Assembly: GCA_934277695.1 (NCBI GenBank)
Contig: CAKQVG010000003.1
Location: 1-64,000 of the forward strand
Direction of reading: 5' to 3'
DNA: 64,000 nucleotides
Source of the DNA: CAG-238 sp934277695
Lineage (GTDB): Bacteria > Bacillota > Clostridia > Peptostreptococcales > Anaerovoracaceae
Below, piece by piece: positions 26,026 through 35,389 of this stretch. The position numbers were made by a program, and so were the translations under genes. How positions within the stretch are numbered: position 1 is the stretch's first letter; each line of letters begins with the position of its first letter. The notes beneath the pieces are model-generated. The model saw only the letters and a list, made by a program, of their open reading frames with translations. It was not told the DNA's origin and did no database searches.

Positions 26026-27372
26026 ATGGCAAAGCAATGCATTAACTGCGGTGCTAAAATCCGATTCAGAGAGAACTATTTTACACTATCCAACCAGGGA
26101 AAATATTTTTGCGAAAAATGCGCGAAAACAGCAGAACCGCTTCTAAATGAAATTAAGACGATAACAAGTGCAAAGTCATACGAAGCCGCAAAAGAAAAGT
26201 TTAATGATGAACTTTCAAAAGCACCGCTTCTTGACGGAGCAAAAAAATATCTGCGTTATGAGTTCGACGACATTGCAAGAATGGCGTCAATTGTGCCGGA
26301 CAAGCAGTATGCGAATGCGAAAACTTTCAAAGGTTCCTTTCCGGCATGCCGCGATGCGGTTTACCGGGCAGGAAAGACTATTTGCGGCTCAGAACCCGTG
26401 GTGCCGATGCAGTGCATAAAAATAACGACGAGCCGTGACGGCGATATTTATGTCGTAACTGCGGTTTTTGAGAATTATTTTATGCGTACGGGTTCTTACG
26501 CAAGTCTTTCAGTGACAATGATCTGGATGCCCGGCTTTTTCAGCAAAGGAACCGCTGTTGTAAGTGCAGTCGGCTCCGGAGGCGGAGATGGACTCTTCAA
26601 CATCAGCTGGGGCGCGGAGGATGACTTCGTGGATTGGTTTTGGACGACACTGCAGGAACAGAATCCGGAATTTGAATTTAAGCCGTACGATGAACCGATT
26701 CTGTCTGCTGGCATTACATTTGAAAATTATGACAGCGGGCAGGAAGAAAAAAATCCCGAAACTACAAACCGTATCGGAATTCTCGGCGGAACTTTTGACC
26801 CGGTTCATATGGCTCATGTCGCACTCGGCAGAGCCGCTGTTACGGAGGCGGGATTGTCCAAGCTCATTGTCATGCCGGCGTACATTCAGCCGTTTAAGCA
26901 GGGAAAACGCATGACCGACGACGAGCACCGGCTTGCGATGGCAAGACTTGCCTTCGAAGATATTGAAAATGCAGAGATTTCGACCTTTGAAACGGACAGA
27001 ATGCGGGTTTCTTATACATATGACACGCTTACGGAACTGAAAAAATCCTATCCGCAAAACGAACTCTCTTTCATAACCGGGGCGGATTCATTCGTGTCCG
27101 TCGATACATGGTATAAAGGAATTGACTTGCTGCAGAATTTTTCGTTCATAGTGAGCGTAAGACCGGGATGCCGTGAAGCGGAGCTGAATGCGAAAATCTT
27201 GGAATACAAAGAAAAATACGGCACGAATATCATAAAGCTGACCTCGGCCATGCCGGACATTTCCTCCAGCATGATTCGGGAAAAATACAAAGAGGGAGAA
27301 CCTGTAACAGGGCTTATCCCGGAAAAAGTGGAAAGGTATATTGCAGAACATGGACTCTATCAAAGAGATTAA
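26026..27372 (+). CDS. nadD: Nicotinate-nucleotide adenylyltransferase with an N-terminal zinc-ribbon domain
   Basis: A 448-residue fusion. Residues 246-448 are a complete NadD, which joins ATP and nicotinate mononucleotide in NAD synthesis: ILGGTFDPVHMAHV (nucleotide site, about 253), FITGADSFVSVDTWYKG and the late ISSSMIREKY. Residues 1-245 are extra. They start with a likely zinc ribbon (cysteines at 6, 9, 29 and 32 in two CxxC pairs), then a charged helical stretch and a beta-rich domain that I do not recognise. No ATG, GTG or TTG lies at the NadD boundary, so the fusion looks real. AGGAGGAG precedes the ATG. The stop overlaps yqeK. Confidence 0.9.
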   Translation: MAKQCINCGAKIRFRENYFTLSNQGKYFCEKCAKTAEPLLNEIKTITSAKSYEAAKEKFNDELSKAPLLDGAKKYLRYEFDDIARMASIVPDKQYANAKTFKGSFPACRDAVYRAGKTICGSEPVVPMQCIKITTSRDGDIYVVTAVFENYFMRTGSYASLSVTMIWMPGFFSKGTAVVSAVGSGGGDGLFNISWGAEDDFVDWFWTTLQEQNPEFEFKPYDEPILSAGITFENYDSGQEEKNPETTNRIGILGGTFDPVHMAHVALGRAAVTEAGLSKLIVMPAYIQPFKQGKRMTDDEHRLAMARLAFEDIENAEISTFETDRMRVSYTYDTLTELKKSYPQNELSFITGADSFVSVDTWYKGIDLLQNFSFIVSVRPGCREAELNAKILEYKEKYGTNIIKLTSAMPDISSSMIREKYKEGEPVTGLIPEKVERYIAEHGLYQRD

Positions 27373-27937
27373 AGAATATATCGAAAGAAATTACTCGGAA
27401 AAGAGAAAACTTCATACAGAAGGCGTGAGAAAAACCGCTGTAGAGCTCGCCCGAAAGTACGGCGCTGACGAAAAGAAGGCAGAAATCGCCGCGCTTTTCC
27501 ATGATATGTACAGAGGCGTACCCGAAAAGAGCCTGAACTATTATGTAAAAAATCTCGGACTTGAAGATAAGTATCTCAACAATTGCAATCTGGCGCACGG
27601 CAAAATCGCTGCGATTGTGATGAAACGGGATTTTGACATCGAAGACGATGACATTATAAACGCAGTTTCTTACCATACGACCGGAAGAGCCGGAATGTCA
27701 CTGCTGGAAGAAATCATTTATCTGGCAGATGCGATTGAGCCAAACAGAGCCTACCCAGGAGTTGACAAGCTGAGAGAAATTGCACAGACGGATCTCGACA
27801 AAGCCTGCCTTTTGTCACTTTCGAACACGATAGACTTTGTTCGTTCCAGCGGAAAATATTTAGATGAAGAAACCATACTCGCAAAAGAGTATTTGGAAAG
27901 AAAAATAAAAGAAAGGGAGAATGCAAATGACAAATAG
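27350..27937 (+). CDS. yqeK: YqeK-type HD-domain phosphohydrolase
   Basis: A protein of about 195 residues with the HD metal-site pattern: LHTEGVRKTAVELA, ALFHDMYRG and the later YHTTGRAGMS and LADAIEPNR. YqeK enzymes hydrolyse diadenosine tetraphosphate symmetrically to two ADP. It overlaps the end of nadD and is in turn overlapped by rsfS, the conserved nadD-yqeK-rsfS order. A TTG at 27341 is an alternative start with closer ribosome binding site spacing (AAAGG at 27332-27336). Confidence 0.93.
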   Translation: MDSIKEIKEYIERNYSEKRKLHTEGVRKTAVELARKYGADEKKAEIAALFHDMYRGVPEKSLNYYVKNLGLEDKYLNNCNLAHGKIAAIVMKRDFDIEDDDIINAVSYHTTGRAGMSLLEEIIYLADAIEPNRAYPGVDKLREIAQTDLDKACLLSLSNTIDFVRSSGKYLDEETILAKEYLERKIKERENANDK

Positions 27938-28271
27938 AGATTATGCTGTTTTAGCCGGACAAACATTATCCGCCAAGAAGGCACAGGATATCTTAATCAT
28001 TGATATCAGCGAAAAAGCATCCTTTGCGGATTATTTTGTAATCTGCTCGGGTACATCGGAGAGACAAATCAACACGCTTGTTGATGAGGTGGAAGATGCC
28101 TTTGCTAAGGAGGGACTTTTGGTTAAATCCATTGAAGGCAAACAGAATTCAGGGTGGATTCTGATGGATTTCGGTGACATTATCGTAAATCTGTTCACAA
28201 AGGAAATGAGAGAAAAATACAATATTGAGAAAATTTGGGGCGACTGTGAGTTCATCGAAGTGGAGGATTAG
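27927..28271 (+). CDS. rsfS: Ribosome silencing factor
   Basis: A 114-residue protein of the RsfS/YbeB/iojap family that binds uL14 on the large subunit and blocks subunit joining under nutrient limitation. Signature stretches are DISEKASFADYFVICSGTS and SGWILMDFGDIIVNLF. An ATG at 27921 is in frame, but AGGGAGA fits 27927 better. It overlaps the yqeK stop. Confidence 0.95.
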   Translation: MTNRDYAVLAGQTLSAKKAQDILIIDISEKASFADYFVICSGTSERQINTLVDEVEDAFAKEGLLVKSIEGKQNSGWILMDFGDIIVNLFTKEMREKYNIEKIWGDCEFIEVED

Positions 28272-28279
28272 AAAAGGAA

Positions 28280-30757
28280 ATGAACGAGAGATACGATTTT
28301 ACGAAAATTGAAAAGAAATGGCAGAACTATTGGGAGGAAAACCAGCTTTTCAAGACGACAGAAGACGAAAGCAAAGAAAAATATTATGTTTTGGAAATGT
28401 TCCCTTATCCGTCAGGAAAACTGCATATGGGACATGTAAGAAACTACTCTATCGGCGATGTGGTAGCAAGATTTAAGAAAATGGACGGATACAATGTCCT
28501 TCATCCGATGGGATTCGACTCGTTCGGACTGCCTGCCGAAAACGCTGCGATTAAGCATGGCACACATCCGAGCAAGTGGACATGGGACAATATCCATGAA
28601 ATGGAAGAGCAGCTGAAGGAACTCGGTCTTTCCTATGACTGGGACAGAGAAGTTGCAACCTGCCACGAAGACTACTATAAATGGATGCAGTGGATTTTTA
28701 TCCAGTTCTACAAAAAAGGACTGGCATACAAGAAAGAAAATCCGGTAAACTGGTGTCCAAGCTGCCAGACCGTACTTGCAAACGAGCAGGTTGTTGAAGG
28801 CGCATGCGAAAGATGCAAGACGCCGGTAACGAAGAAAAACTTGTCGCAGTGGTATCTTAAAATTACCGACTATGCAGACAGACTCCTTGAAAACCTTGAT
28901 AACGGCAAGCTTGACGGTTGGCCGAACAAGGTAAGAGTTATGCAGAAAAACTGGATTGGCCGTTCCTATGGATGCGAAGTTGACTTTGAAATGAAGGATT
29001 CCGATGAAAAGCTGACGGTTTTCACAACCAGAGTTGACACAATTTACGGTACGACTTTCATGGTTCTGGCACCGGAATATCCGACTGTCCTCGAAAATGT
29101 AAAGGGCACGGAATATGAACAGCCGGTTCTGGAATATATTGATAAAGTAAAACATATGAACGAGATTGAAAGAACCTCCACTTCCAACGAAAAGACAGGT
29201 GTGTTCATCGGCAAATATGCAATCAATCCGTTTACTCACAAAGAAATGCCTATTTACATCGCAGACTATGTTTTGATGGGATATGGTACGGGAGCCGTAA
29301 TGGGTGTACCTGCGCATGACCAGAGAGACTTTGATTTCGCGACGAAATTCGGCATCGATATTATTCCTGTTGTTGACCCGCAGGATCCTGAAGTAGATGT
29401 AAACAATCTTACGCAGGCTTGCGCAGCTTCCGGAATTATGATCAACTCCGGAGAAATCACAGGAATGAAGTCTGCCGATGCAATTCCGTATATGATTGAT
29501 AAGGCAGAAAAGGAAGGTCTCGGACAGAGAAAGGTTAATTACAAGCTCAGAGACTGGCTGATTTCGCGTCAGAGATACTGGGGCTGCCCGATTCCTATGA
29601 TTTACTGTGAAGAGTGCGGATGGGTTCCGGAAAAAGAAGAAAATCTTCCGGTTAAACTTCCGACAGACGTGGAATTTACAGGAAAAGGCGAGTCGCCAAT
29701 CGCAACATCCAAAACCTTCAAAGACTGCACCTGCCCGAGATGCGGCAAAAAGGCAGCAAGAGAAGTGGATACAATGGATACTTTCCTTGATTCCTCATGG
29801 TATTTCTTAAGATACTGCGATCCTAAGAATACAGAAGTTCCGTTTGCTCCTGAAAAGGTTAATTATTGGATGAACGTCGATCAGTATATCGGCGGAGTTG
29901 AGCATGCAATTCTGCACTTGATGTATTCACGTTTCTTCCAGATGGCACTTCATGATCTCGGTCTTGTTGACTGCGAAGAACCGTTTAAGAACCTGCTTAC
30001 ACAAGGCATGGTAAACAAAGACGGAAAGAAGATGAGTAAATCTCTCGGAAATGTTGTCAGTCCGGAAGAAATCATCAAGAAATACGGCGCGGATACTGCA
30101 AGACTGTTCATCCTGTTTGCAGCTCCGCCGGAAAAGGAACTCGACTGGTCGGATGCAGGTGTAGAGGGAAGCTATCGTTTCCTTGCAAGAGTATGGAGAC
30201 TGGTTTATGAATACACGCAGAAATACAGCGATGCACCGGACACGTTTGAAGTGACGACAGCGGAAGACAAATCACTGAACTATATGTTGAATGCGGCAAT
30301 CAAGAAAGTCAGCGAAGACGTAGGCGGAAGATTCAGCTTCAACACAGCAATCAGTTCCATCATGGAACTTGTAAACGAAATGTACAAGTACAAGGAACAA
30401 CCGGAATTCAATCGCGGACTTTATGCAAAAGCGGTTCGTGAACTTATTTTGATTCTTTCACCGTTCACACCGCATATTTGTGAAGAAATGTGGGAAGAAA
30501 TAGGGGAAAAAGAATCCGTTGCAACGATGTCATGGCCGAAGTTCGACGAAAAGGCACTGGTAAAAGATGAAATTGAAATCGTTGTTCAAATCAACGGCAA
30601 AGTGAAAGAAAAACTGAATGTTGCCAATAATCTTGGAAGAGAGGAGTTAGAAAAAGCAGCCCTGGACAATCCTAAGGTTCAGGCATTGACCGATGGAAAA
30701 ACAGTTGTGAAGGTTATCGCAGTACCAAACAAACTGATTAACATCGTAGTAAAATAA
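28280..30757 (+). CDS. leuS: Leucyl-tRNA synthetase
   Basis: An 825-residue class I synthetase. HMGH (HIGH motif) lies near residue 48 and KMSKS near 584. A large CP1 editing domain sits between them, with the threonine-rich MNEIERTSTSNEKTGVF and GYGTGAVMGVPAHDQRDF typical of LeuRS editing sites. A zinc-binding-type insert (CEECGWVP, CTCPRCGKKA) is also present. The length is typical of bacterial LeuRS. AAAAGGAA lies before the ATG. It follows rsfS and precedes rnjA by 12 bases. Confidence 0.97.
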   Translation: MNERYDFTKIEKKWQNYWEENQLFKTTEDESKEKYYVLEMFPYPSGKLHMGHVRNYSIGDVVARFKKMDGYNVLHPMGFDSFGLPAENAAIKHGTHPSKWTWDNIHEMEEQLKELGLSYDWDREVATCHEDYYKWMQWIFIQFYKKGLAYKKENPVNWCPSCQTVLANEQVVEGACERCKTPVTKKNLSQWYLKITDYADRLLENLDNGKLDGWPNKVRVMQKNWIGRSYGCEVDFEMKDSDEKLTVFTTRVDTIYGTTFMVLAPEYPTVLENVKGTEYEQPVLEYIDKVKHMNEIERTSTSNEKTGVFIGKYAINPFTHKEMPIYIADYVLMGYGTGAVMGVPAHDQRDFDFATKFGIDIIPVVDPQDPEVDVNNLTQACAASGIMINSGEITGMKSADAIPYMIDKAEKEGLGQRKVNYKLRDWLISRQRYWGCPIPMIYCEECGWVPEKEENLPVKLPTDVEFTGKGESPIATSKTFKDCTCPRCGKKAAREVDTMDTFLDSSWYFLRYCDPKNTEVPFAPEKVNYWMNVDQYIGGVEHAILHLMYSRFFQMALHDLGLVDCEEPFKNLLTQGMVNKDGKKMSKSLGNVVSPEEIIKKYGADTARLFILFAAPPEKELDWSDAGVEGSYRFLARVWRLVYEYTQKYSDAPDTFEVTTAEDKSLNYMLNAAIKKVSEDVGGRFSFNTAISSIMELVNEMYKYKEQPEFNRGLYAKAVRELILILSPFTPHICEEMWEEIGEKESVATMSWPKFDEKALVKDEIEIVVQINGKVKEKLNVANNLGREELEKAALDNPKVQALTDGKTVVKVIAVPNKLINIVVK

Positions 30758-30769
30758 GGACGAAAAAAT

Positions 30770-32455
30770 ATGAGAAGAAGACAAACAACAAGAAAGAAGG
30801 AAACCCCGGAATTGAAGGTTATTCCAATCGGCGGGCTGAATGAGATCGGAAAAAACATGACCCTGCTCGAATGCAATAACCAGATAATGATTATAGACTG
30901 CGGGCTTTCCTTCCCGGATGATGAAATGTACGGAATTGATATCGTCATACCGGATTTTTCCTATCTCATTGCAAACAGAGAAAGGATAGCAGGCATGGTA
31001 ATCACACATGGGCACGAAGACCATATCGGTGCGATTCCGTATCTGCTCAAGAATATCAAGATTCCGGTGTACGGCACGAGACTGACACTGGGACTTGTAG
31101 AAAACAAACTGAAAGAACACGGAATTCAGGGAGACCTGAGAACGATAAATGCCGGAGACAAAATACAGCTTGGCTGTTTCGACATTGAAACGATCAGAAC
31201 GACGCATTCGATTGCAGATTCCATCTGCCTTGCCATTACAACTCCGGCCGGCGTTGTCTTCCATTCGGGAGACTTCAAAATCGACTATACTCCGATTGAT
31301 GGCGAACCGATTGACTTTTCAAAGCTCGCCGAAATAGGCAAGAAGGGCGTTATGCTGATGCTGTGTGACAGCACAAATGTAACAAGACCCGGATTTACCG
31401 CATCGGAGCGGGTAGTCGGGCAGACAATCGAAAATATATTCAGAAACGCAAAAACGAGAATTATCATAGCGACATTCTCATCGAATGTGCATCGCGTACA
31501 GAAAATTATTGAGAACGCAGTTAAATTCGGACGTAAAGTTGCGATATCGGGCAGAAGCATGGAAAACGTCGTTGCTCTCGCAATCGAACTTGGATATTTG
31601 GATATTCCGCCGGGAACTTTGGTGGATTTGAAGATGACGAAAAACATACCGGATGATCAACTCGTTATCATCACGACGGGCAGCCAGGGTGAACCGATGT
31701 CGGCACTTTCCAGAATCGCTTCGGGCGAACACAAGTCCGTAAAGCTGAAAAAAGGCGACATGGTTATTCTGTCATCAACACCGGTACCGGGAAATGAAAA
31801 AACCGTTTCAAATGTTGTAAACAAGCTGTTTGAAAAGGGTGCCGAAGTTATTTATTCGGATATTGCAGACATCCATGTATCCGGTCACGCATGCCAGGAA
31901 GAACTGAAACTGATTCATTCGCTCATAAAACCGAAATTTTTCATGCCGGTACATGGTGAATACAGACATCTGATTGCCCATGCAAGACTTGCCGAAAGTC
32001 TTGGAATGAATAAAGACAATATCTTTGTACTTGAGAACGGAGACATTCTCAAGGTGAACAAGAGAAGGGCCAAAAGAGAAACAGCAATGGTCGAAGCAGA
32101 TGCAATTCTCGTTGACGGACTTGGCGTAGGCGATGTCGGAAACATCGTTCTGCGCGACAGAAAACTTTTGTCAGAGTCCGGTCTTATCATTGTCGTTGCG
32201 GCAATCGAAAAAGAAAGTCATATGGTAGTATCCGGGCCGGAAATAATTTCAAGAGGTTTCGTATACGTAAGAGAAAACGAAAGCCTCATTGAAGAAGCAC
32301 GCAAGGTTGCAATGGAAGCACTTGAAAAATGTCAAAACAAGAGAATGAAAGACTGGAACGCCATGAAATCGCAGGTAAGGGACGCACTCAATTCGTACAT
32401 TTACGAGACGACGAAGAGAAGTCCGATTATTTTGCCGATTTTCCTGGAAGTTTAG
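30770..32455 (+). CDS. rnjA: Ribonuclease J
   Basis: A 561-residue metallo-beta-lactamase/beta-CASP RNase with 5'-3' exonuclease and endonuclease activity in mRNA decay and rRNA maturation. It shows the zinc-site motif THGHEDHIGAIPYLL (about residue 78), SGDFKIDYTP, the beta-CASP region ATFSSNVHRVQ and HVSGHACQEELKL, and MPVHGEYRHL. A C-terminal domain is present. Only one J gene is in the window, so RNase J1 is an assumption. AGGA precedes the ATG. The neighbour ylbF also relates to mRNA decay. Confidence 0.95.
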   Translation: MRRRQTTRKKETPELKVIPIGGLNEIGKNMTLLECNNQIMIIDCGLSFPDDEMYGIDIVIPDFSYLIANRERIAGMVITHGHEDHIGAIPYLLKNIKIPVYGTRLTLGLVENKLKEHGIQGDLRTINAGDKIQLGCFDIETIRTTHSIADSICLAITTPAGVVFHSGDFKIDYTPIDGEPIDFSKLAEIGKKGVMLMLCDSTNVTRPGFTASERVVGQTIENIFRNAKTRIIIATFSSNVHRVQKIIENAVKFGRKVAISGRSMENVVALAIELGYLDIPPGTLVDLKMTKNIPDDQLVIITTGSQGEPMSALSRIASGEHKSVKLKKGDMVILSSTPVPGNEKTVSNVVNKLFEKGAEVIYSDIADIHVSGHACQEELKLIHSLIKPKFFMPVHGEYRHLIAHARLAESLGMNKDNIFVLENGDILKVNKRRAKRETAMVEADAILVDGLGVGDVGNIVLRDRKLLSESGLIIVVAAIEKESHMVVSGPEIISRGFVYVRENESLIEEARKVAMEALEKCQNKRMKDWNAMKSQVRDALNSYIYETTKRSPIILPIFLEV

Positions 32456-32470
32456 TCGGGAGGTAGAAGC

Positions 32471-32812
32471 ATGAATGTATATGATCAGGCGCACGGTTTA
32501 GCTCAGGCAATCAAGGCATCCGAAGAGTTTAAACAATACGATGCGGTAAAGAAACAAGTTGACGCAAATGAAGAACTGTCAAAAATGATAAAAGACTTTC
32601 AGGCGAAACAGCTCGAACTGCAGACCAAGCAGATGATGGGCGAAACACCGGGTCCTGAAGATATGGCAGTGATACAGCAGTTATATGCAATCATGGCGAA
32701 GGATCCGATTGCAGCACAGTATATGGAAACAGAGATGAGGTTTTCACTGATGATGAAAGATGTATATGAAATCATAGGCGAAGCGATCGGCATCGGCAGT
32801 ATTCTTGGATAA
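32471..32812 (+). CDS. YlbF/YmcA-family regulator
   Basis: A 113-residue, mostly helical protein of the YlbF/YmcA (Com_YlbF) family, with AHGLAQAIKASEEFKQYDAV at the start and EDMAVIQQLYAIMAKDPI later. In Bacillus subtilis YlbF, YmcA and YaaT form a complex that tunes RNase Y cleavage and affects sporulation and competence. The placement after rnjA suggests an RNA-decay role here too. GGGAGGT precedes the ATG. It is the last gene before the efp promoter. Confidence 0.88.
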   Translation: MNVYDQAHGLAQAIKASEEFKQYDAVKKQVDANEELSKMIKDFQAKQLELQTKQMMGETPGPEDMAVIQQLYAIMAKDPIAAQYMETEMRFSLMMKDVYEIIGEAIGIGSILG

Positions 32813-32819
32813 TGGGTAC

Positions 32820-32848
32820 TTGGCAATCTGCTTGTTTTTTGGTATAAT
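32820..32848 (+). promoter_or_regulatory. Predicted sigma-A promoter of efp
   Basis: TTGGCA (32820-32825) and TATAAT (32843-32848) with a 17-base spacer; about 80 bases of leader follow before the start codon. Confidence 0.8.
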
Positions 32849-32932
32849 ATACGGAGTTGGGTTAAAAAGAGTTGAAAAGACTCAAAATTATAAATAACAG
32901 CACGAATTTTAAAAAGAATGGAGAGATAAAAA

Positions 32933-33493
32933 ATGATTTATGCTAGTGATTTCAGAAAAGGCAGAACATTCCAGATTAACGGTGAACCGCATGTTGTATT
33001 GGATTTCTTACATGTAAAACCGGGTAAAGGTGCAGCTTTCGTAAGAACGAAGTACAGAAACATCATTACCGGAGCTACAAGAGAAGAAGCATTCAATCCG
33101 GATGATAAGTTTGAAGAAGCAATCATCGAAACGAAGAAGATGCAGTATTTATATGACATGGATGATCTGTATTATTTCATGGACCCTGAAACATTTGAAC
33201 AGGTTCCTCTCGGAAAAGAACAGGTTGAAGAAGCGATCAAATTTATGAGACCGAACGATGAAGCAACCGTTAAGTTCTTCCAGGGAAATGCTTTCCTCGT
33301 TGAAGCACCTAACTTTGTTGACCTTGAAGTAATTGAAACCGAACCGGGCGTTAAGGGCAATACAGCTACAAACGTTACAAAAGCAGCAACTGTTGAAACA
33401 GGCGCAGTTGTTCAGGTTCCTATCTTCATTGAAACAGGAGAAAGAATTCAGATCGATACAAGAACAGGCGAATATCTTGGCAGATCCAAATAA
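32933..33493 (+). CDS. efp: Elongation factor P
   Basis: A 186-residue three-domain protein that relieves ribosomes stalled at consecutive prolines. The tip loop is HVKPGKGAAF, with the lysine that is modified in many bacteria at the second K. The C terminus shows the EF-P signature FIETGERIQIDTRTGEYLGR. It has its own promoter and a terminator directly after it. GGAGAG precedes the ATG. No EF-P-modifying gene is nearby. Confidence 0.97.
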   Translation: MIYASDFRKGRTFQINGEPHVVLDFLHVKPGKGAAFVRTKYRNIITGATREEAFNPDDKFEEAIIETKKMQYLYDMDDLYYFMDPETFEQVPLGKEQVEEAIKFMRPNDEATVKFFQGNAFLVEAPNFVDLEVIETEPGVKGNTATNVTKAATVETGAVVQVPIFIETGERIQIDTRTGEYLGRSK

Positions 33494-33512
33494 TTGATTT
33501 TTCGGAGGACAC

Positions 33513-33543
33513 GCGGCGGTTCGGTGCCGCCGCATGCCTTTTT
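33513..33543 (+). terminator. Intrinsic terminator after efp
   Basis: A GC-rich 7-bp stem GCGGCGG/CCGCCGC followed by ATGCCTTTTT, about 20 bases after the efp stop. Confidence 0.8.
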
Positions 33544-33578
33544 GGTTATGCATGAAAGAATACATATTGGGGGAAGGA

Positions 33579-34691
33579 ATGGATTCAAAAAAAATTGCAG
33601 TAGTAGTTGTAGCAGCAGTTCTTGTCATTGCAATTGCGGCAGCCGGGTTTATTTATCTGGGCATGGGGAAGGCCCTCGATGAAACGGATTCCACGCTGGT
33701 GAGCGTTGTGATACCGTCAGGGGCAACCGCAGACAGCATTGCACAAGCACTTGAAGACAACCATGTTATCGACAAGGCCTCGGACTTTAAATTATGGTCT
33801 AAGGTAAAAGGATACGACAGTCAGTATAAAGCGGGGACATATGCACTTTCTGCGGCGATGGATTTTGATACAATCGCCGATATTTTGGTTGGAGGAAAGG
33901 TAAGCATGTCATCCTTTACCGTGCCTGAGGGCTTGACTGTGGAACAGACAATCGAAAAACTCGTATCTCAGGGGATGGGTACGAAAGAAAATTTCGAAAA
34001 CGAAGTTAAGGACAAGAAATGGTTTGATAAATATGAGTTTTTGCGCTATGCCTCCTATGAGGATGAAGAGCGAAAGACGCTCAGTGATAACTACTTGGAA
34101 GGCTATCTCATGCCGAACACGTATTATGTGGCAGAGGGGGCTTCCGAGGAAGAAGTTATTGATGTAATGTTAAACCAGTTCAATAAAGATGTCTTCGAAG
34201 GCATCTTCAAAGAATTTATGGAGGACAAAAGTTCTCTCCTGAACAGAAAATACGGAGCATATTTAACTACGGAATGTGGATTCCAGCTTAGGGAAGTAAT
34301 AAAATATGCGTCAATTATCGAGAGAGAAACAGTTTTGGACGAGGAAAGACCGTTGGTGGCTGCAGTTATCTATAATCGGCTCGACAAGGGAATGAAATTC
34401 CAGATGTGCTCAACTGTTCAATATATATTGGGATTCAAGAAAGAAAATCTGACTTATGCTGATATTTCAATTGATTCGCCATACAATTCCTATCTGTATG
34501 ACGATATCCCGGGACCGATTTGCTCCCCGGGACTTGCGTCAATTAAGGCGGCTTTTTATCCGGAAGATAAAGATTACTTGTATTTCGTCGTAAGTGATAA
34601 ACTGGACGGAAGCATGAATTTTTCTTCAGACATCAATCAGTTTGAAAAAGATAAAGCTGCTTACAACAAAGCGTATAATGCGGCACATTAA
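33579..34691 (+). CDS. mltG: Endolytic transglycosylase MltG
   Basis: A 370-residue membrane-anchored enzyme that cuts nascent glycan strands of peptidoglycan and so sets their length. One N-terminal membrane segment (IAVVVVAAVLVIAIAAAGFIYL) is followed by a LysM-like domain and the YceG domain: IKYASIIERET with the catalytic Glu, VAAVIYNRLDKGMKFQMCST and ICSPGLASIKAAFYP. An ATG at 33552 is in frame, but the purine-rich GGGGGAAGG is immediately before 33579. It begins the mltG-methyltransferase-U32 group, matching yrrL-yrrM-yrrO in Bacillus. Confidence 0.93.
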   Translation: MDSKKIAVVVVAAVLVIAIAAAGFIYLGMGKALDETDSTLVSVVIPSGATADSIAQALEDNHVIDKASDFKLWSKVKGYDSQYKAGTYALSAAMDFDTIADILVGGKVSMSSFTVPEGLTVEQTIEKLVSQGMGTKENFENEVKDKKWFDKYEFLRYASYEDEERKTLSDNYLEGYLMPNTYYVAEGASEEEVIDVMLNQFNKDVFEGIFKEFMEDKSSLLNRKYGAYLTTECGFQLREVIKYASIIERETVLDEERPLVAAVIYNRLDKGMKFQMCSTVQYILGFKKENLTYADISIDSPYNSYLYDDIPGPICSPGLASIKAAFYPEDKDYLYFVVSDKLDGSMNFSSDINQFEKDKAAYNKAYNAAH

Positions 34692-34702
34692 AGGATATTT
34701 TG

Positions 34703-35371
34703 ATGGAAGCAAAGAGAAACATTACCAATGACCTTGTAACAGATTACATAAACGGTTTTTATGCACCGCTTACGGACGAACTTGGTAAGCTGCGTGTGGA
34801 TTCCGAAGAAAAGAATGTTCCCATCATCTTAAAAGAAACCGAAAGCTTTCTCAAGACATTTCTTGGAGTAATCAAGCCGGCAAGAATTCTTGAAATCGGC
34901 TGTGCGGTCGGCTATTCGGCGATGTTCTTTGCGCAGCTTACGGGTGCTGAGGTTTATACGATTGAAAAAAATCCCGAAATGGTTGAAACTGCCGTAAAAA
35001 ACATTGAATCACTTGGGTATGCTGAGAGAATAAATGTTTTCGAAGGCGACGGCGAGGAAATTGCAGAGCTTCTTAAGAAAGAAGGTACGAAACCGTTTGA
35101 TGTCGTGTTTATCGATGCCGCAAAAAGCCACTACCGAAGGTTTTTTGATGCATGCCTTCCGCTGTGCGGGCCTGATACGGTGATTATTGCGGACAATGTG
35201 CTTTTTAAAGGAAGAATTGCCGATGACAAATACGATCCGGATGGAAAATATAAGACGAATATAAGAAGAATGAGGGAGTTTATTGCGTATATCATGAACA
35301 AGCCCTCGCTTGACAGCTCAATTCTTGCTGTCGGTGACGGACTTTCGATTACGAGATTCAAAGCCGTATAA
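34703..35371 (+). CDS. trmR: Class I SAM-dependent O-methyltransferase, TrmR-like
   Basis: A 222-residue soluble methyltransferase of the catechol-O-methyltransferase-like group. The SAM site is ILEIGCAVGYSAMFF, followed by VYTIEKNPEMVE and VFIDAAKSHYRRFFD, the metal-site motif. Placement between mltG and a U32 peptidase matches B. subtilis YrrM (TrmR), which methylates 5-hydroxyuridine at the tRNA wobble base. That function is inferred from context and family. A TTG at 34700 is an alternative start; AAGGA fits 34703. Confidence 0.85.
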   Translation: MEAKRNITNDLVTDYINGFYAPLTDELGKLRVDSEEKNVPIILKETESFLKTFLGVIKPARILEIGCAVGYSAMFFAQLTGAEVYTIEKNPEMVETAVKNIESLGYAERINVFEGDGEEIAELLKKEGTKPFDVVFIDAAKSHYRRFFDACLPLCGPDTVIIADNVLFKGRIADDKYDPDGKYKTNIRRMREFIAYIMNKPSLDSSILAVGDGLSITRFKAV

Positions 35372-35389
35372 ACTCTGATAAGGAACAGA

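Noticed and set aside
26740..26790. Separate nadD gene starting at the domain boundary
   Set aside because: There is no ATG, GTG or TTG in frame close to the boundary, and the frame is continuous with the N-terminal domain.
28412..29317. Open frame of 301 codons antisense to leuS
   Set aside because: It lies opposite the catalytic and editing domains of leuS and encodes nothing recognisable.
22960..30757. T-box leaders for hisS, aspS or leuS
   Set aside because: The gaps before these genes are only a few to a dozen bases, with no room for a leader.
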